Source: Rhizobium sp. PP-CC-3A-592 (GTDB taxonomy: Bacteria > Pseudomonadota > Alphaproteobacteria > Rhizobiales > Rhizobiaceae). From it: a stretch of DNA of 64,000 bases. The DNA is taken from assembly GCF_003217095.1 (NCBI RefSeq), contig NZ_QJSR01000005.1, positions 322,519-386,518 on the forward strand, written 5' to 3'. Shown here in pieces: positions 17,420 through 26,248 of this stretch. Each line of letters begins with the position of its first letter. Positions within the stretch are counted from its first letter, which is position 1. The notes below the pieces were generated by a model, which saw nothing but the letters and a program-made list of their open reading frames with translations, was not told the origin of the DNA and made no database searches. Made by a program: the position numbers and the translations under genes.

Positions 17420-18349
17420 TCACAGAGCCTTTTCGAGTTCCGGCAGGATCGTGAAGATGTCGCCGACGAGGCCGTAATCGGCGACCTGGAAGATCGGGGC
17501 GTCCTCGTCCTTGTTGATGGCGACGATGACCTTCGAGTCCTTCATGCCGGCGAGGTGCTGGATGGCGCCGGAGATGCCGCAGGCGATGTAGAGCTGCGGG
17601 GCGACGACCTTGCCGGTCTGGCCGACCTGCCAGTCGTTCGGAGCGTATCCAGCATCGACCGCGGCACGGCTTGCGCCAACGGCGGCACCGAGCTTGTCGG
17701 CGAGCGGCAGGATGACCTCCTGGAACTTTTCCGCCGAGCCGAGAGCGCGGCCGCCAGAGACGATGATCTTCGCCGAGGTCAGTTCCGGACGGTCGGACGA
17801 GGACAGGGCATCGCCGACGAAGGTGGACAGGCCGGGATCGGCTGCCGCGGACACGGGCTCGACCGGTGCCGAACCGCCAGCGGCTGCGGGCGCAAATGTC
17901 GAGGTGCGCACGGTGATGACCTTCTTGGCATCGCCAGACTGTACGGTCTGGATGGCGTTGCCGGCATAGATCGGCCGCTTGAACGTGTCGGCCGAAACGA
18001 CTTCGGTGATTTCCGAGATCTGCGCAACATCGAGCAGGGCCGCGACGCGCGGCATGACGTTCTTGCCGACGGACGTGGCCGGCGCGATCAGCACGTCGTA
18101 GCTGCCGGCAAGCGACACCAGCAGGGCTGCCAGCGGCTCGGCAAGGTTGTTGGCAAGGCCCGCATCATTGGCGAGCAGAACCTTGGCCACGCCGGAGAGC
18201 GCTGCGGCGCTCGCCGCTGCGGCATCCGCACCGGCGCCGGCGACCAGAACGTGAATGTCGCCGCCGATCGCGGTTGCGGCACTGATGGTCCGGGCGGTGG
18301 CGTCCGAAACGGTCTGACCGTCATGATCCGCCAGAAGAAGAATGGCCAT
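17420..18349 (-). CDS. etfA: Electron transfer flavoprotein alpha subunit
   Basis: A 309-residue protein with an N-terminal alpha/beta domain ([10 protein letters not shown].. ) and a C-terminal FAD domain. The latter contains [37 protein letters not shown] and [21 protein letters not shown], the FAD-binding signature. With EtfB it carries electrons from acyl-CoA and other dehydrogenases to ETF-ubiquinone oxidoreductase. The ATG at 18349 has AAGGAGA at proper spacing. It is 155 bases downstream of etfB on the same strand, with a GC-rich hairpin (about 18461-18487) in between. Confidence 0.95.
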   Translation of the reverse strand: MAILLLADHDGQTVSDATARTISAATAIGGDIHVLVAGAGADAAAASAAALSGVAKVLLANDAGLANNLAEPLAALLVSLAGSYDVLIAPATSVGKNVMPRVAALLDVAQISEITEVVSADTFKRPIYAGNAIQTVQSGDAKKVITVRTSTFAPAAAGGSAPVEPVSAAADPGLSTFVGDALSSSDRPELTSAKIIVSGGRALGSAEKFQEVILPLADKLGAAVGASRAAVDAGYAPNDWQVGQTGKVVAPQLYIACGISGAIQHLAGMKDSKVIVAINKDEDAPIFQVADYGLVGDIFTILPELEKAL

Positions 18350-18504
18350 GTCGTATGTTCTCCTTAAAGTCTCAATCTGTCTTGGCTGCGGCACCATCCT
18401 GTCGATCTCGACGGGGCATCCGGCAGCACGTCACGTGCAAGGGCATCTGGATCGAAGGTCGCCGCCCGGCCTCTGCGGGCCGGCGGCGGAGCTTCGCCCA
18501 ATGT

Positions 18505-19254
18505 TTAGAGCACGCCGGCTTCGTTCTTCAGCTTGTCGACGAGTTCGGCGACCGAGCCGACCTTGATGCCGGCCTTGCGGCCGGCGGGCTCTTCGGTCTT
18601 CAGCACGGTCAGGCGCGGCGTGGTGTCGACGCCGAAATCGGCCGGCGTCTTCTTGTCGAGCGGCTTCTTCTTCGCCTTCATGATGTTGGGCAGCGAGGCG
18701 TAGCGCGGCTCATTGAGGCGCAGGTCCGTCGTGACGACGGCGGGAAGCTTGATGTCGATCGTCTGCAGGCCGCCATCGACTTCGCGGGTCACGGTTGCCT
18801 TGTCGGCGCCGAGCTCGATCTTGGAGGCAAAGGTGCCCTGGCTCCAGCCGAGCAGTGCCGACAGCATCTGGCCCGTCTGGTTCGAGTCGTCGTCGATCGC
18901 CTGCTTGCCGACGATGACGAGGGACGGCTGTTCGGCGTCCACGACGCCCTTGAGGATCTTGGCGACCGCCAGCGGCTCGACGGCAGCGTCGGTTTCGACG
19001 AGGATCGCGCGGTCTGCGCCCATGGCGAGGCCGGTGCGCAGCGTTTCCTCGGCCTTGGCCGGGCCGATCGAGACGACGACCACTTCCGTCGCCTTGCCCG
19101 CTTCCTTCAGCCGCAGCGCTTCTTCCACGGAGATTTCGTCGAAGGGGTTCATCGACATCTTCACATTGGCAAGCTCGACGCCGGAACCGTCCGGCTTGAC
19201 GCGGATCTTGACGTTGTAGTCAACGACGCGCTTCACGGTGACAAGAATTTTCAT
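18505..19254 (-). CDS. etfB: Electron transfer flavoprotein beta subunit
   Basis: A 249-residue protein starting [14 protein letters not shown]. It contains the AMP-binding signature [25 protein letters not shown] and [26 protein letters not shown], both diagnostic of EtfB. The subunit holds AMP and docks partner dehydrogenases. I chose the ATG at 19254, preceded by GAAGG; the upstream alternative at 19269 adds only five residues. It is first in the etfB-etfA unit; the 3-hydroxybutyryl-CoA dehydrogenase gene lies downstream, consistent with joint use in acyl-CoA oxidation. Confidence 0.95.
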   Translation of the reverse strand: MKILVTVKRVVDYNVKIRVKPDGSGVELANVKMSMNPFDEISVEEALRLKEAGKATEVVVVSIGPAKAEETLRTGLAMGADRAILVETDAAVEPLAVAKILKGVVDAEQPSLVIVGKQAIDDDSNQTGQMLSALLGWSQGTFASKIELGADKATVTREVDGGLQTIDIKLPAVVTTDLRLNEPRYASLPNIMKAKKKPLDKKTPADFGVDTTPRLTVLKTEEPAGRKAGIKVGSVAELVDKLKNEAGVL

Positions 19255-19523
19255 GGAGCCTTCCTTCATCGAATCTCGGCAGTGGATGTCAGCGGGGCGC
19301 TTTCGACGCCGGTCTTAAAGCCGCAAGCTTTTCAGACGTCCTGCATCATGGGATCGCATATTCCCTTGCCGCCCCGTCAGTCGATTGGCGACATCGATAC
19401 GCGTTTTTTCCACAAATACAATCTTGCCTGAACGCGCTCCCGGTCCCGAAGCGTAAATTACTGACCTTTACGTGCACGTCAATAGTTCTGGCGAAAATTC
19501 TCGTGGAGATGTCTGGTTTGCGC

Positions 19524-20321
19524 TCACGGTCGCGTGCCCCAGGGGCCTGCTCCGCCCTGTGGCGTTGACGGCGGGGGCGGCGGGATCTCACGCGGTGCGG
19601 TATCCACCAGGCGCACGGCCTTGGGCACGACGACGACCCGGTCGAAGAGGGGAACGCCCTCGCGGCGCATGACGAGGACCAGGAGCAGGCCGGCAATGAT
19701 GCCGCCGACATGGGCACCCCAGGAGACATCGGCCGAGGGATCGACGGCGAGCATGTAGAATTGTTGCGCGATCCAGAGAGCGAGCGGGATGAAGGCGGGC
19801 AGGGGCAAAGGAATGCGGAAGAGGACGAGCACCCAGACGCGGACTTTGGGATGCAAGAGGAAATAGGCTGCGACGACACCCGAGACTGCGCCGGATGCGC
19901 CGATCAGCGGCGCCTGCGAAAACGGGACGACCAGACCGTGGACGAGGGCGCCGGCCGCCGCGCAGGCGAGGTAGAAGATCAGGAAGCGGACGTGCCCCAG
20001 CGCATCTTCCACATTGTCGCCGAACACCCAGAGGAACAGCATGTTGGTGCCGAGATGATAAAGATCGGCATGCAGGAAGGCATAGGTGATGTGGGTCGCG
20101 GCTTCCGGCACGACGGCGATGCCGGGCGCCAGCGTCGCATCGCCGAAGATCAGTGCAGGGATGTAGCCGAAGCCGAGAAGGTCGGCATTGACGGTGGAAG
20201 CCTCCACGAACAGAGGCCCTGTGAGGAAGAAGATCACCACGTTCGCAAGGATGAGCCCGATCGTCACGACCTGCAGGCGGATGTGCTTCAGGTTGTTGCG
20301 GTCGTGAAGCGGTATGAACAT
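19524..20321 (-). CDS. Rhomboid family intramembrane serine protease
   Basis: A 265-residue polytopic protein with about six membrane segments. The catalytic dyad is visible: Ser143 in GASGAVSG and His204 in WGAHVGGIIAG, together with the HLGTNMLFLWVFG segment (His89, Asn93) that forms the oxyanion region. Rhomboids cut membrane proteins within or next to their helices. A Pro-rich C-terminal tail (RPREIPPPPPSTPQ-like) is probably cytoplasmic. It follows the adenosyltransferase gene on the same strand after a block of 20-bp tandem repeats. Its substrate cannot be predicted. Confidence 0.88.
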   Translation of the reverse strand: MFIPLHDRNNLKHIRLQVVTIGLILANVVIFFLTGPLFVEASTVNADLLGFGYIPALIFGDATLAPGIAVVPEAATHITYAFLHADLYHLGTNMLFLWVFGDNVEDALGHVRFLIFYLACAAAGALVHGLVVPFSQAPLIGASGAVSGVVAAYFLLHPKVRVWVLVLFRIPLPLPAFIPLALWIAQQFYMLAVDPSADVSWGAHVGGIIAGLLLVLVMRREGVPLFDRVVVVPKAVRLVDTAPREIPPPPPSTPQGGAGPWGTRP

Positions 20322-20345
20322 CGTGTCTCCTCCGGCGCAGGCGGC

Positions 20346-20445
20346 GTTACCGCGTAAGCCCAGGCCTTACCACGTAAACCCGGGTCTCACCGTGTGAGCC
20401 CGGGTCTCACCGTGTGAGCCCGGGCCTTACCGCGTAAGCCCGGGC
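20346..20445. repeat. Five 20-bp tandem repeats derived from the 3' end of the adenosyltransferase gene
   Basis: Five contiguous 20-bp units (20346, 20366, 20386, 20406, 20426). The unit nearest the gene (20426-20445) contains its last codons PGLTR and stop. On the minus strand each unit reads roughly GCCCGGGCTTACGCGGTAAG and folds as a CTTAC-GCG-GTAAG hairpin. In the two units at 20386 and 20406 the stem is CTCAC/GTGAG, so the central pair has changed on both sides. Most units contain CCCGGG. It lies between the gene and rhomboid on the same strand. Confidence 0.9.
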
Positions 20446-21005
20446 ACCCAGAGCACGTCGCCGCGGCCGCGATCGTTCAGCCAGCGGGCTGCTACGAAGA
20501 GGAAGTCGGAGAGCCGGTTCACATATTCGAGCGCTGCCGGGCTCACCGTCTCGCCGTCGGTGTGCGAGAGGGCGACCATGGCGCGCTCGGCGCGGCGCGC
20601 GATGGTGCGGGCGAGGTGCAGGTGGGCTGCGGCCGGGGTGCCGCCGTTCAGCACGAAGGAGCGCAACGGTTCGAGATCGGCGTTCAAACGGTCGATCTCG
20701 CTTTCCAGCCGCGCGACCTGGCCGGCGACGATGCGCAACGGCTCGTAGGGCAGGGTTTCGCCCGTATCCGGCGTCGAGAGGTCCGCGCCGAGATCGAAGA
20801 GATCGTTCTGGATGCGTTTCAGCATCTCATCGACCTCCGGTTCACTCGACGTCGTCAGCCGCGCCATGCCGATCGCGGCATTCGCCTCATCGATCGTGCC
20901 GTAGCATTCGATCCGCAGGTCGTTCTTCAGGCGGCGGGGGCCGGCGGCAAGGCCTGTCGTGCCGTCGTCACCGGTGCGGGTGTAGATCTTGTTGAGCTTG
21001 ACCAT
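20427..21005 (-). CDS. Cob(I)alamin adenosyltransferase, PduO/MMAB type
   Basis: A 192-residue protein. It has the PduO-type N-terminal ATP-binding motif YTRTGDDGTTGL (8-19), the DEANAAIGMA helix (39-48), and the conserved RRAERAMVAL and EYVNRLSDFLFVAARWLN segments near the end. It converts cob(I)alamin to adenosylcobalamin, the cofactor of methylmalonyl-CoA mutase and similar enzymes. The length is the family norm. It is one base away from the upstream twin-TM gene and probably cotranscribed with it. Its last codons form the first copy of a tandem repeat that continues beyond the stop. Confidence 0.92.
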   Translation of the reverse strand: MVKLNKIYTRTGDDGTTGLAAGPRRLKNDLRIECYGTIDEANAAIGMARLTTSSEPEVDEMLKRIQNDLFDLGADLSTPDTGETLPYEPLRIVAGQVARLESEIDRLNADLEPLRSFVLNGGTPAAAHLHLARTIARRAERAMVALSHTDGETVSPAALEYVNRLSDFLFVAARWLNDRGRGDVLWVPGLTR

Positions 21006-21006
21006 G

Positions 21007-21204
21007 TCAGCGTCCTCCGCCGGTAATCCAGAGCGTCAGCATGATCAGGGCGATGGCGACCGCCTGCAGCAGGACGCGGGCCTGCATCAGCTTGTTGGAG
21101 GCGTTGCCGCTGCCACCCTTGGCCATGGTGATCAGGCCACGGATCAGCACGATGACGACGAGGCCCATCACGAGCAAGGTGAGGCCGGTAAGGAAGGAAC
21201 TCAT
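21007..21204 (-). CDS. Twin-transmembrane protein (HIG1-like)
   Basis: A 65-residue protein with two hydrophobic helices (about 7-25 and 45-61) separated by the basic/Gly loop TMAKGGSGNASNKLMQARV. This matches the small twin-transmembrane HIG1 (hypoxia-induced) family of alphaproteobacteria, whose mitochondrial relatives associate with respiratory supercomplexes. It ends one base before the adenosyltransferase start codon, so coupling is likely. The family call rests on the two-helix layout and the MQARV(L)LQ motif; a role in respiration is inference. Confidence 0.75.
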   Translation of the reverse strand: MSSFLTGLTLLVMGLVVIVLIRGLITMAKGGSGNASNKLMQARVLLQAVAIALIMLTLWITGGGR

Positions 21205-21256
21205 GCGCAGTCTTTCTGACGGCCGCTTGCCGTCCCACCAGAGAGAATCCGGCCGC

Positions 21257-22105
21257 TCAGCCGAGGCGCCCGATAATGCGATAGAACAGGCCCGCCGGAA
21301 GCAGTTTTTTCAACCGTGCGCCCTGTTTGGCTGGTTGAGTCACAATATAGTGCGGTCGCGGGCGTTTTGCCGTCAAAGCTTTCACAAGAACGGCATAAAC
21401 CGCCTCCGGCCCGAGCTTGCCGCGGGACGGGCCGCTTTCGCCGGTCAGCCGGCGCATCTGCCGGGCATATTCCTCACGGTGGACCGAGCCTTCGAGATCG
21501 ATATGGCGACGGATATGCGTGACGGCAGTGGCGGTGAAGCGCGATTCGATCGGGCCGGGCTCGATCAGGCTGACCTGGATGCCGCTACCGGCAAGCTCCA
21601 TGCGCAGGGTGAGCGACAGGCCCTCGATGGCGAACTTCGATGCATTATAGGCGCCGCGCCATTTGTAAGGCACGATGCCGAGAATGGAAGAGCACTGCAC
21701 GATGCGGCCACGGCCCTGCGCCCGCATGACCGGGATGATGCGGCGGGTCAGGTCGTGCCAGCCGATGACGTTGGTTTCGAGCTGCAGGCGAAGCGCCTCC
21801 GTCGGCAGGTCTTCCACGGCCCCGGCCTGCCCGTAGGCGCCGTTGTTGAACAGCGCATCCAGCCGCCCGCCGGTGCGCGCGAGAACCGCCTCGACCATGG
21901 CCGCGATCGTTTCCGTGCGGGTGTAGTCCATCAGGAAGGTTTCGATGCCGTCGGCCTCGAGACCGACGCGGTCTTCCTCCCGGCGGACGGTGGCGAAGAC
22001 ACGCCAGCCGTCATGGGTCAGCGCCCTTGCCGCATAGGCGCCGATGCCGGAGGAGCATCCCGTGACGATGATGGTGGGCCGGTCCCGGTGGGGGCTGTCT
22101 GTCAT
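21257..22105 (-). CDS. SDR family oxidoreductase
   Basis: A 282-residue classical short-chain dehydrogenase/reductase. The cofactor motif TGCSSGIG lies at 15-22, NNGAYG at 87-92, catalytic Ser140, and YNASK (Tyr153, Lys157). Arg residues after the first strand (ATVRREED) suggest NADP(H). A basic C-terminal tail with RPRPHYIVTQPAKQGARLKKLLP recalls retinol/steroid-dehydrogenase-like SDRs; the substrate is unknown. I use the ATG at 22105; an in-frame ATG at 22135 lies inside a direct repeat and lacks a Shine-Dalgarno. The gene follows yihY-proximal sequence divergently. Confidence 0.85.
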   Translation of the reverse strand: MTDSPHRDRPTIIVTGCSSGIGAYAARALTHDGWRVFATVRREEDRVGLEADGIETFLMDYTRTETIAAMVEAVLARTGGRLDALFNNGAYGQAGAVEDLPTEALRLQLETNVIGWHDLTRRIIPVMRAQGRGRIVQCSSILGIVPYKWRGAYNASKFAIEGLSLTLRMELAGSGIQVSLIEPGPIESRFTATAVTHIRRHIDLEGSVHREEYARQMRRLTGESGPSRGKLGPEAVYAVLVKALTAKRPRPHYIVTQPAKQGARLKKLLPAGLFYRIIGRLG

Positions 22106-22131
22106 AGGGCTCTGGTCGCTTCCGACGTTGC

Positions 22132-22165
22132 GCATGGGTATATGGACATGGGTATATGGACATGG
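22132..22165. repeat. Short direct repeats upstream of the SDR gene
   Basis: The 14-bp unit CATGGGTATATGGA occurs twice in tandem and is followed by a third partial copy CATGGG. It lies in the divergent region between the SDR gene and the YihY gene and could be replication slippage. No regulatory role is evident. Confidence 0.6.
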
Positions 22166-22336
22166 GCAGGTGGACTTGGAGCGCTGGTTTCCCATATTCG
22201 CAGGCAGGTGACAATCTTGCGGCACTTGGCGGATCGCCAAGCCGGCGACGACGTGAATGAACGTGCATGAAACCAAATCGCGGCGCGTCTCGTATCCCGG
22301 TAGAGGGGACGTCGCGCCCTTGAGAACGGAGACCGG

Positions 22337-23290
22337 ATGCCGTTGTTCCTGCGTATGGCCTGGAAGGTCACATTCGATGCGCTGTGGCATTTCAGCGACG
22401 ATGACGGCTGGGCGATGGCCAGCCACGTCGCGCTGTCGTCGCTGCTCGCGATCTTCCCGTTTCTGATCTTCGGTACCGCGCTCGGCAGCTTTCTGGGGGC
22501 CGACCAGTTCGCGACCACGGCGGTCCACCTGATCTTCGACACCTGGCCACCGTCGATCGCAAAGCCGATCGCCGACGAGATCGTGCAGGTGCTGACGACG
22601 CCGCGGGGTGGGTTGCTCACCGTTTCGGTGCTGGCTGCTGCCTATTTCGCCTCCAACGGCGTCGAGGCGCTGCGTATTTCGCTCAATCGTGCCTATCGGG
22701 TGGCGGAGAGCCGGCCCTGGTACGTGACGCGCATCGCCAGCCTCGGCTTCGTGCTGGCCGGCGTCGTCATCCTCGCCTTCGTCAGCCTGCTGCTCGTCGC
22801 CGTACCGCTCGCTTTGCGCTATGCCGACCGCTGGCTGCCTTGGCTGGACGAGGTTCTGTCCATGGTCGACAATTGGGGGCTGGCGCTCGCGCTCCTGATC
22901 CTGACCGGCGGGCTGATCGTTTCGCACCTCTGGCTGCCGGACGGCCGGCGCAAGATCATGGACGTGCTGCCCGGTATCCTCATCACGCTCATCGCCTGGA
23001 CGATTGGCGCCTTCGGCTTCGCCTCCTACCTCTCGACCTTTGCCAACTACGTCTCGACCTATGCCGGTCTCGCCTCGATCATGATCGTGCTCGTGTTTCT
23101 CTACATGGTCGGTGCCATCTTCATCATCGGCGCGGAGATCAATGCCGCGATCATGAAGTACAAGGTCAAGCGCATGGTGATCCGCCATTTCCGCGGCATG
23201 CCGGCGGTCGAAGCTGCTGCGACACGCGACATCGCACTTCCCGAAGATGAGACGTCTTCAGAGCAGAAGCGCGCGGACATGCGCGGCTGA
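22337..23290 (+). CDS. YihY/BrkB family inner-membrane protein
   Basis: A 317-residue protein with six membrane segments. Typical family blocks include HVALSSLLAIFPFLIFG, the small-residue-rich FASNGVEALRISLNRAYRV and the C-terminal GLASIMIVLVFLYMVGAIFIIGAEINA. The family (once mis-annotated as ribonuclease BN) has no settled function; transport is suggested. The ATG at 22337 follows GGAGACCGG. The last 33 bases overlap the convergent gluQRS coding end. Confidence 0.85.
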   Translation: MPLFLRMAWKVTFDALWHFSDDDGWAMASHVALSSLLAIFPFLIFGTALGSFLGADQFATTAVHLIFDTWPPSIAKPIADEIVQVLTTPRGGLLTVSVLAAAYFASNGVEALRISLNRAYRVAESRPWYVTRIASLGFVLAGVVILAFVSLLLVAVPLALRYADRWLPWLDEVLSMVDNWGLALALLILTGGLIVSHLWLPDGRRKIMDVLPGILITLIAWTIGAFGFASYLSTFANYVSTYAGLASIMIVLVFLYMVGAIFIIGAEINAAIMKYKVKRMVIRHFRGMPAVEAAATRDIALPEDETSSEQKRADMRG

Positions 23291-24178
23291 GCGGCCGCTT
23301 TCCCTGAGCGCACCCAGCCCCGTGTCGCGATGGCTTTTCGACAGCTTGCGCCCGTCCGGGCCGAGGATGAGGCGGTGGTGGTGGTAGAGGGGTTCCTGCA
23401 GGTCGAGCAGGGCCTGGAGCAGGCGGTGCACTGCCGTCGCATGGAAGAGGTCCTGCCCGCGCACGACATGCGTCACGCCCTGCAACGCATCGTCGATTGT
23501 CACCGACAGGTGGTAGCTGGAGGGCGCATCCGGTCGTGACAGGATGACATCGCCCCAGGCTTCCGGCCGTGCCGTGATCGCGCCTGCCGCGCCTTCCGGA
23601 TGGTCCGTTCCGCCTTGAGGGCGGGCGCCGGTCTCACGCCATGTGAGCGGCCTGTCGATGGCGCTGCAGGCTTTCTCCATGTCCAGACGCCAGGCATAGG
23701 GGCGTCCGGTCGCCTCTGCTGCGGCAACCGCCTCCGCCCTTCGCCGGGCGTTCCACGTTCGCTCGGGACCCGGATAGAGCGGCGCACCGTCGGGGTCGCG
23801 GGGCCATGTACCGCCGCCGGCCTCGATGGCCGCGACGTGAGCGCGGATCTCGCCGCGGGTCAGGAAAGCGGGGTAGACGAGGCCGCGGGCCTTGAGGCGG
23901 TCGAGCGCGGCCTCGTAGTCGGAAAAATGTTCGGACTGACGTCGGACGGGCTCTTCGAAGGTGAGGCCGAGCCAGGCGAGATCCGTCAAGATCGCCTGTT
24001 CGAATTCCGGTCGGCAGCGGGTGCGGTCGATATCCTCCAGCCGCAGCAGAAGCCGGCCACCTGCAGCGCTCGCAAAGTCTGCGTTGAGGAGGGCCGACAG
24101 CGCATGGCCGAGGTGGAGCGCGCCGTTGGGGCTCGGCGCGAAGCGATAGACCGGGGGCTTTGACGGGCTGTTCGGCAT
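23258..24178 (-). CDS. gluQRS: Glutamyl-Q tRNA(Asp) synthetase
   Basis: A 306-residue truncated class I glutamyl-tRNA synthetase. It has the HIGH-type motif HLGH (22-25), the LRLEDIDRTR block and a KMSKS-type KLSKS (278-282), and ends shortly after, without an anticodon-binding domain. GluQRS attaches glutamate to queuosine in tRNA-Asp. The Cys ligands of the zinc site in the E. coli enzyme are not present in the corresponding region here (YPAFLTRGEIRA .. LYPGPERTW), so this is a zinc-less variant. The ATG at 24178 gives the expected N-terminus. It is divergent from the glycosylase gene. Confidence 0.9.
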   Translation of the reverse strand: MPNSPSKPPVYRFAPSPNGALHLGHALSALLNADFASAAGGRLLLRLEDIDRTRCRPEFEQAILTDLAWLGLTFEEPVRRQSEHFSDYEAALDRLKARGLVYPAFLTRGEIRAHVAAIEAGGGTWPRDPDGAPLYPGPERTWNARRRAEAVAAAEATGRPYAWRLDMEKACSAIDRPLTWRETGARPQGGTDHPEGAAGAITARPEAWGDVILSRPDAPSSYHLSVTIDDALQGVTHVVRGQDLFHATAVHRLLQALLDLQEPLYHHHRLILGPDGRKLSKSHRDTGLGALRESGRSAAHVRALLL

Positions 24179-24234
24179 GGTCTTCTTCTGCCATCAATGC
24201 GCAGCCGGGCCAAGACGGCAAGGGGACCCTTACG

Positions 24235-24879
24235 ATGCGGATTTCGAGCGATCACGATGTCTCCTTCGGCCTTGCGGCCCTGGGCACGCTCGATCCCCGG
24301 CTTGCGCCCATCATCGCTTCTGCCGGACCGGTGCCGCTGCGGCGCTCCGAACCCGGCTTTTCCGGGCTGGCCGCAATCATCGTGTCGCAAATGATCTCCA
24401 AGGCGAGTGCGGCGGCGATCTGGAACCGGATGACATTGCGGCTTGGCATGGTCGAGGCGGGCGCATTCCTCTCGCTTGCCGAGGAGGATGCCCGCGCCAT
24501 CGGCCTGTCGGGTGCAAAGATCAAGGCCTTGCGGGCCGCGGCTGTTGCCGTGGAGGCCGGGGTGCTCGATCTGGAAGGGATCTGCGATATGGACCCGGAC
24601 GCTGCCATCGCGGCGCTGGGTGCGTTACCCGGCATCGGCCGCTGGACGGCGGAGGTCTATCTCGTCTTCTGTGCGGGTCACCCGGATGTGTTTCCGGTCG
24701 GGGACGTCGCGCTGCAGAGCGCCGTCGCGCATGCCTTTCGTCTGGAGGCGCGACCCTCTGCGCGGTCGCTGGATACTATCAGCCTCGCGTGGAGCCCCTG
24801 GCGCAGTGTCGCGGCGCGGCTGTTCTGGGCGTATTATGCGCGCTGCATGCGCCGCGATGCCGCACCTGTTCTGGCCTGA
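24235..24879 (+). CDS. DNA-3-methyladenine glycosylase II, AlkA-like
   Basis: A 214-residue HhH-GPD glycosylase with the helix-hairpin-helix LPGIGRWTAE (131-140) and catalytic Asp157 in FPVGDVALQ. It removes alkylated bases such as 3-methyladenine. It is shorter than E. coli AlkA because it lacks the N-terminal beta domain, as in many compact bacterial AlkA relatives. I chose the ATG at 24235, preceded by AAGGGG; the frame opens further upstream but overlaps gluQRS on the opposite strand. No iron-sulphur Cys cluster is present, unlike EndoIII-type enzymes. Confidence 0.88.
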   Translation: MRISSDHDVSFGLAALGTLDPRLAPIIASAGPVPLRRSEPGFSGLAAIIVSQMISKASAAAIWNRMTLRLGMVEAGAFLSLAEEDARAIGLSGAKIKALRAAAVAVEAGVLDLEGICDMDPDAAIAALGALPGIGRWTAEVYLVFCAGHPDVFPVGDVALQSAVAHAFRLEARPSARSLDTISLAWSPWRSVAARLFWAYYARCMRRDAAPVLA

Positions 24880-25014
24880 TGCGGGGCCGCCTCGTGTGGC
24901 GCGTAACCATCTGAAATGAATCTTTTGTTCCCGATTTCCTTTCGGCTTCACAATCCTGACGTAACGGGCCTAATATAGAAGTGAAGATGCCGAATCGATC
25001 AGGAGTCACTGGAC

Positions 25015-25572
25015 TTGACGATTGCAGTCTCACCTCAGGCCTTGCCTGCGCTCGTTTTGAACGCGGACTACCGGCCTCTTAGTTATTACCCTTTGTCGCT
25101 CTGGTCCTGGCAGGACGCGATCAAGGCGGTCTTCCTTGACCGTGTCGTTATTCTCGCGGAATACGAACACCAAGTGTCCTCGCCCAGCTTTTCGATGAAG
25201 CTTCCGAGCGTCGTGTGCCTGAAGAGCTACGTTCAGCCCTCGCGCCACCCGGCCTTCACCCGCTTCAACGTCTTCCTGCGGGACCGTTTCGAGTGCCAGT
25301 ATTGCGGCTCGCCCGACGACCTGACCTTCGACCACGTCATTCCGCGCTGCCATGGCGGGCAGACGACGTGGGAGAACGTGGTGGCCGCATGCTCGCCCTG
25401 CAACCTGCGCAAGGGCGGCAAGATGCCGCGCAATGCCGGCATGTTCCCGCACCAGAAGCCGTATCACCCGACGGTGCAGGACCTGCACAACAACGGCCGG
25501 CTGTTCCCGCCGAATTTCCTGCATGAAAGCTGGATGGACTATCTCTACTGGGATGTCGAACTGCAGCCATAA
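25015..25572 (+). CDS. HNH endonuclease
   Basis: A 185-residue protein with a C-terminal HNH domain. CQYC (94-97) and CSPCN (126-130) form a zinc site, and DH at 106-107 plus Asn121 supply the HNH catalytic residues. The N-terminal 80 residues begin LVLNADYRPLSYYPLSLWSW, the extension shared by stand-alone alphaproteobacterial HNH proteins. The start is TTG at 25015, preceded by AGGAG nine bases upstream; no ATG fits. Its biological role is unknown; it is a single chromosomal gene, not next to a methylase or phage gene. Confidence 0.88.
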   Translation: MTIAVSPQALPALVLNADYRPLSYYPLSLWSWQDAIKAVFLDRVVILAEYEHQVSSPSFSMKLPSVVCLKSYVQPSRHPAFTRFNVFLRDRFECQYCGSPDDLTFDHVIPRCHGGQTTWENVVAACSPCNLRKGGKMPRNAGMFPHQKPYHPTVQDLHNNGRLFPPNFLHESWMDYLYWDVELQP

Positions 25573-25634
25573 GGCTTGGCTGTGGTGGACCGCCGACGGG
25601 TTTTGCAGACGCCTGAACGGGCGCCCGTTTCGCG

Positions 25635-26141
25635 TTACCGCGCCTTGACGGCGCCGCGGACGGCAAGGGCCGCGAGCACGAGGCTTGCCAGCACGTTCCA
25701 GCCGGCAAAAGACAGGCCGAGCACGCGAAGCGCGGCATCCGTGCAGGACGGGCCGTGCTTGCTGTCGAGATCGCCCAGAAGGTCGCCGACATTGGGGGAG
25801 ACGCCCTGCGCGGTGGTCGAGCAATTGGCAGGACCGGCCCAGAAGTGCCACTCGACGCCTGCGTGATAGATGCCGATGCCGGCGCCGACCAACATCATGA
25901 TCGCCACGACCGCCAGCAGAAGCCGCGGCAGCCAAGCCGGCATGGGGAAGGCGGCGCTGATGATGGCGAGCACGCCGACGGGAATGCCGTAATAATAGGG
26001 CTCGCGCTGCATCAGGCAGAGCGCGCAGGGGATGTAGCCGCCGAGATGCTCGAAGCCGAGCGCGGTTCCAACCGTGACGATCATGCCGAGCGTGACGAGG
26101 ACGGCGGCGGACAAAGCAGGGGAGCGTTGGATGGCTGTCAC
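25635..26141 (-). CDS. dsbB: Disulfide bond formation protein B
   Basis: A 168-residue, four-helix membrane protein. Both DsbB Cys pairs are present: Cys39/Cys42 in the first periplasmic loop (CALC) and Cys107/Cys133 in the second. The QREPYYYGIP stretch after the first pair is typical of alphaproteobacterial DsbB. It reoxidises DsbA by passing electrons to ubiquinone. The start ATG at 26141 gives a short N-terminus before the first helix. It is 107 bases from the YqaA gene on the same strand. Confidence 0.9.
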   Translation of the reverse strand: MTAIQRSPALSAAVLVTLGMIVTVGTALGFEHLGGYIPCALCLMQREPYYYGIPVGVLAIISAAFPMPAWLPRLLLAVVAIMMLVGAGIGIYHAGVEWHFWAGPANCSTTAQGVSPNVGDLLGDLDSKHGPSCTDAALRVLGLSFAGWNVLASLVLAALAVRGAVKAR

Positions 26142-26248
26142 GGTTTACGGGCTCCGGAAGGCGGGTTCGCTGTGCGGGTCACGAAGCCCTTACAGCATAT
26201 CGTTGGGGATCGAAATCTGTTTTGCGGCGGCTGCGTCGCGTGAAGACG

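Noticed and set aside
20346..20445. CRISPR array
   Set aside because: The units are contiguous with no spacers and derive from the neighbouring gene's 3' end.
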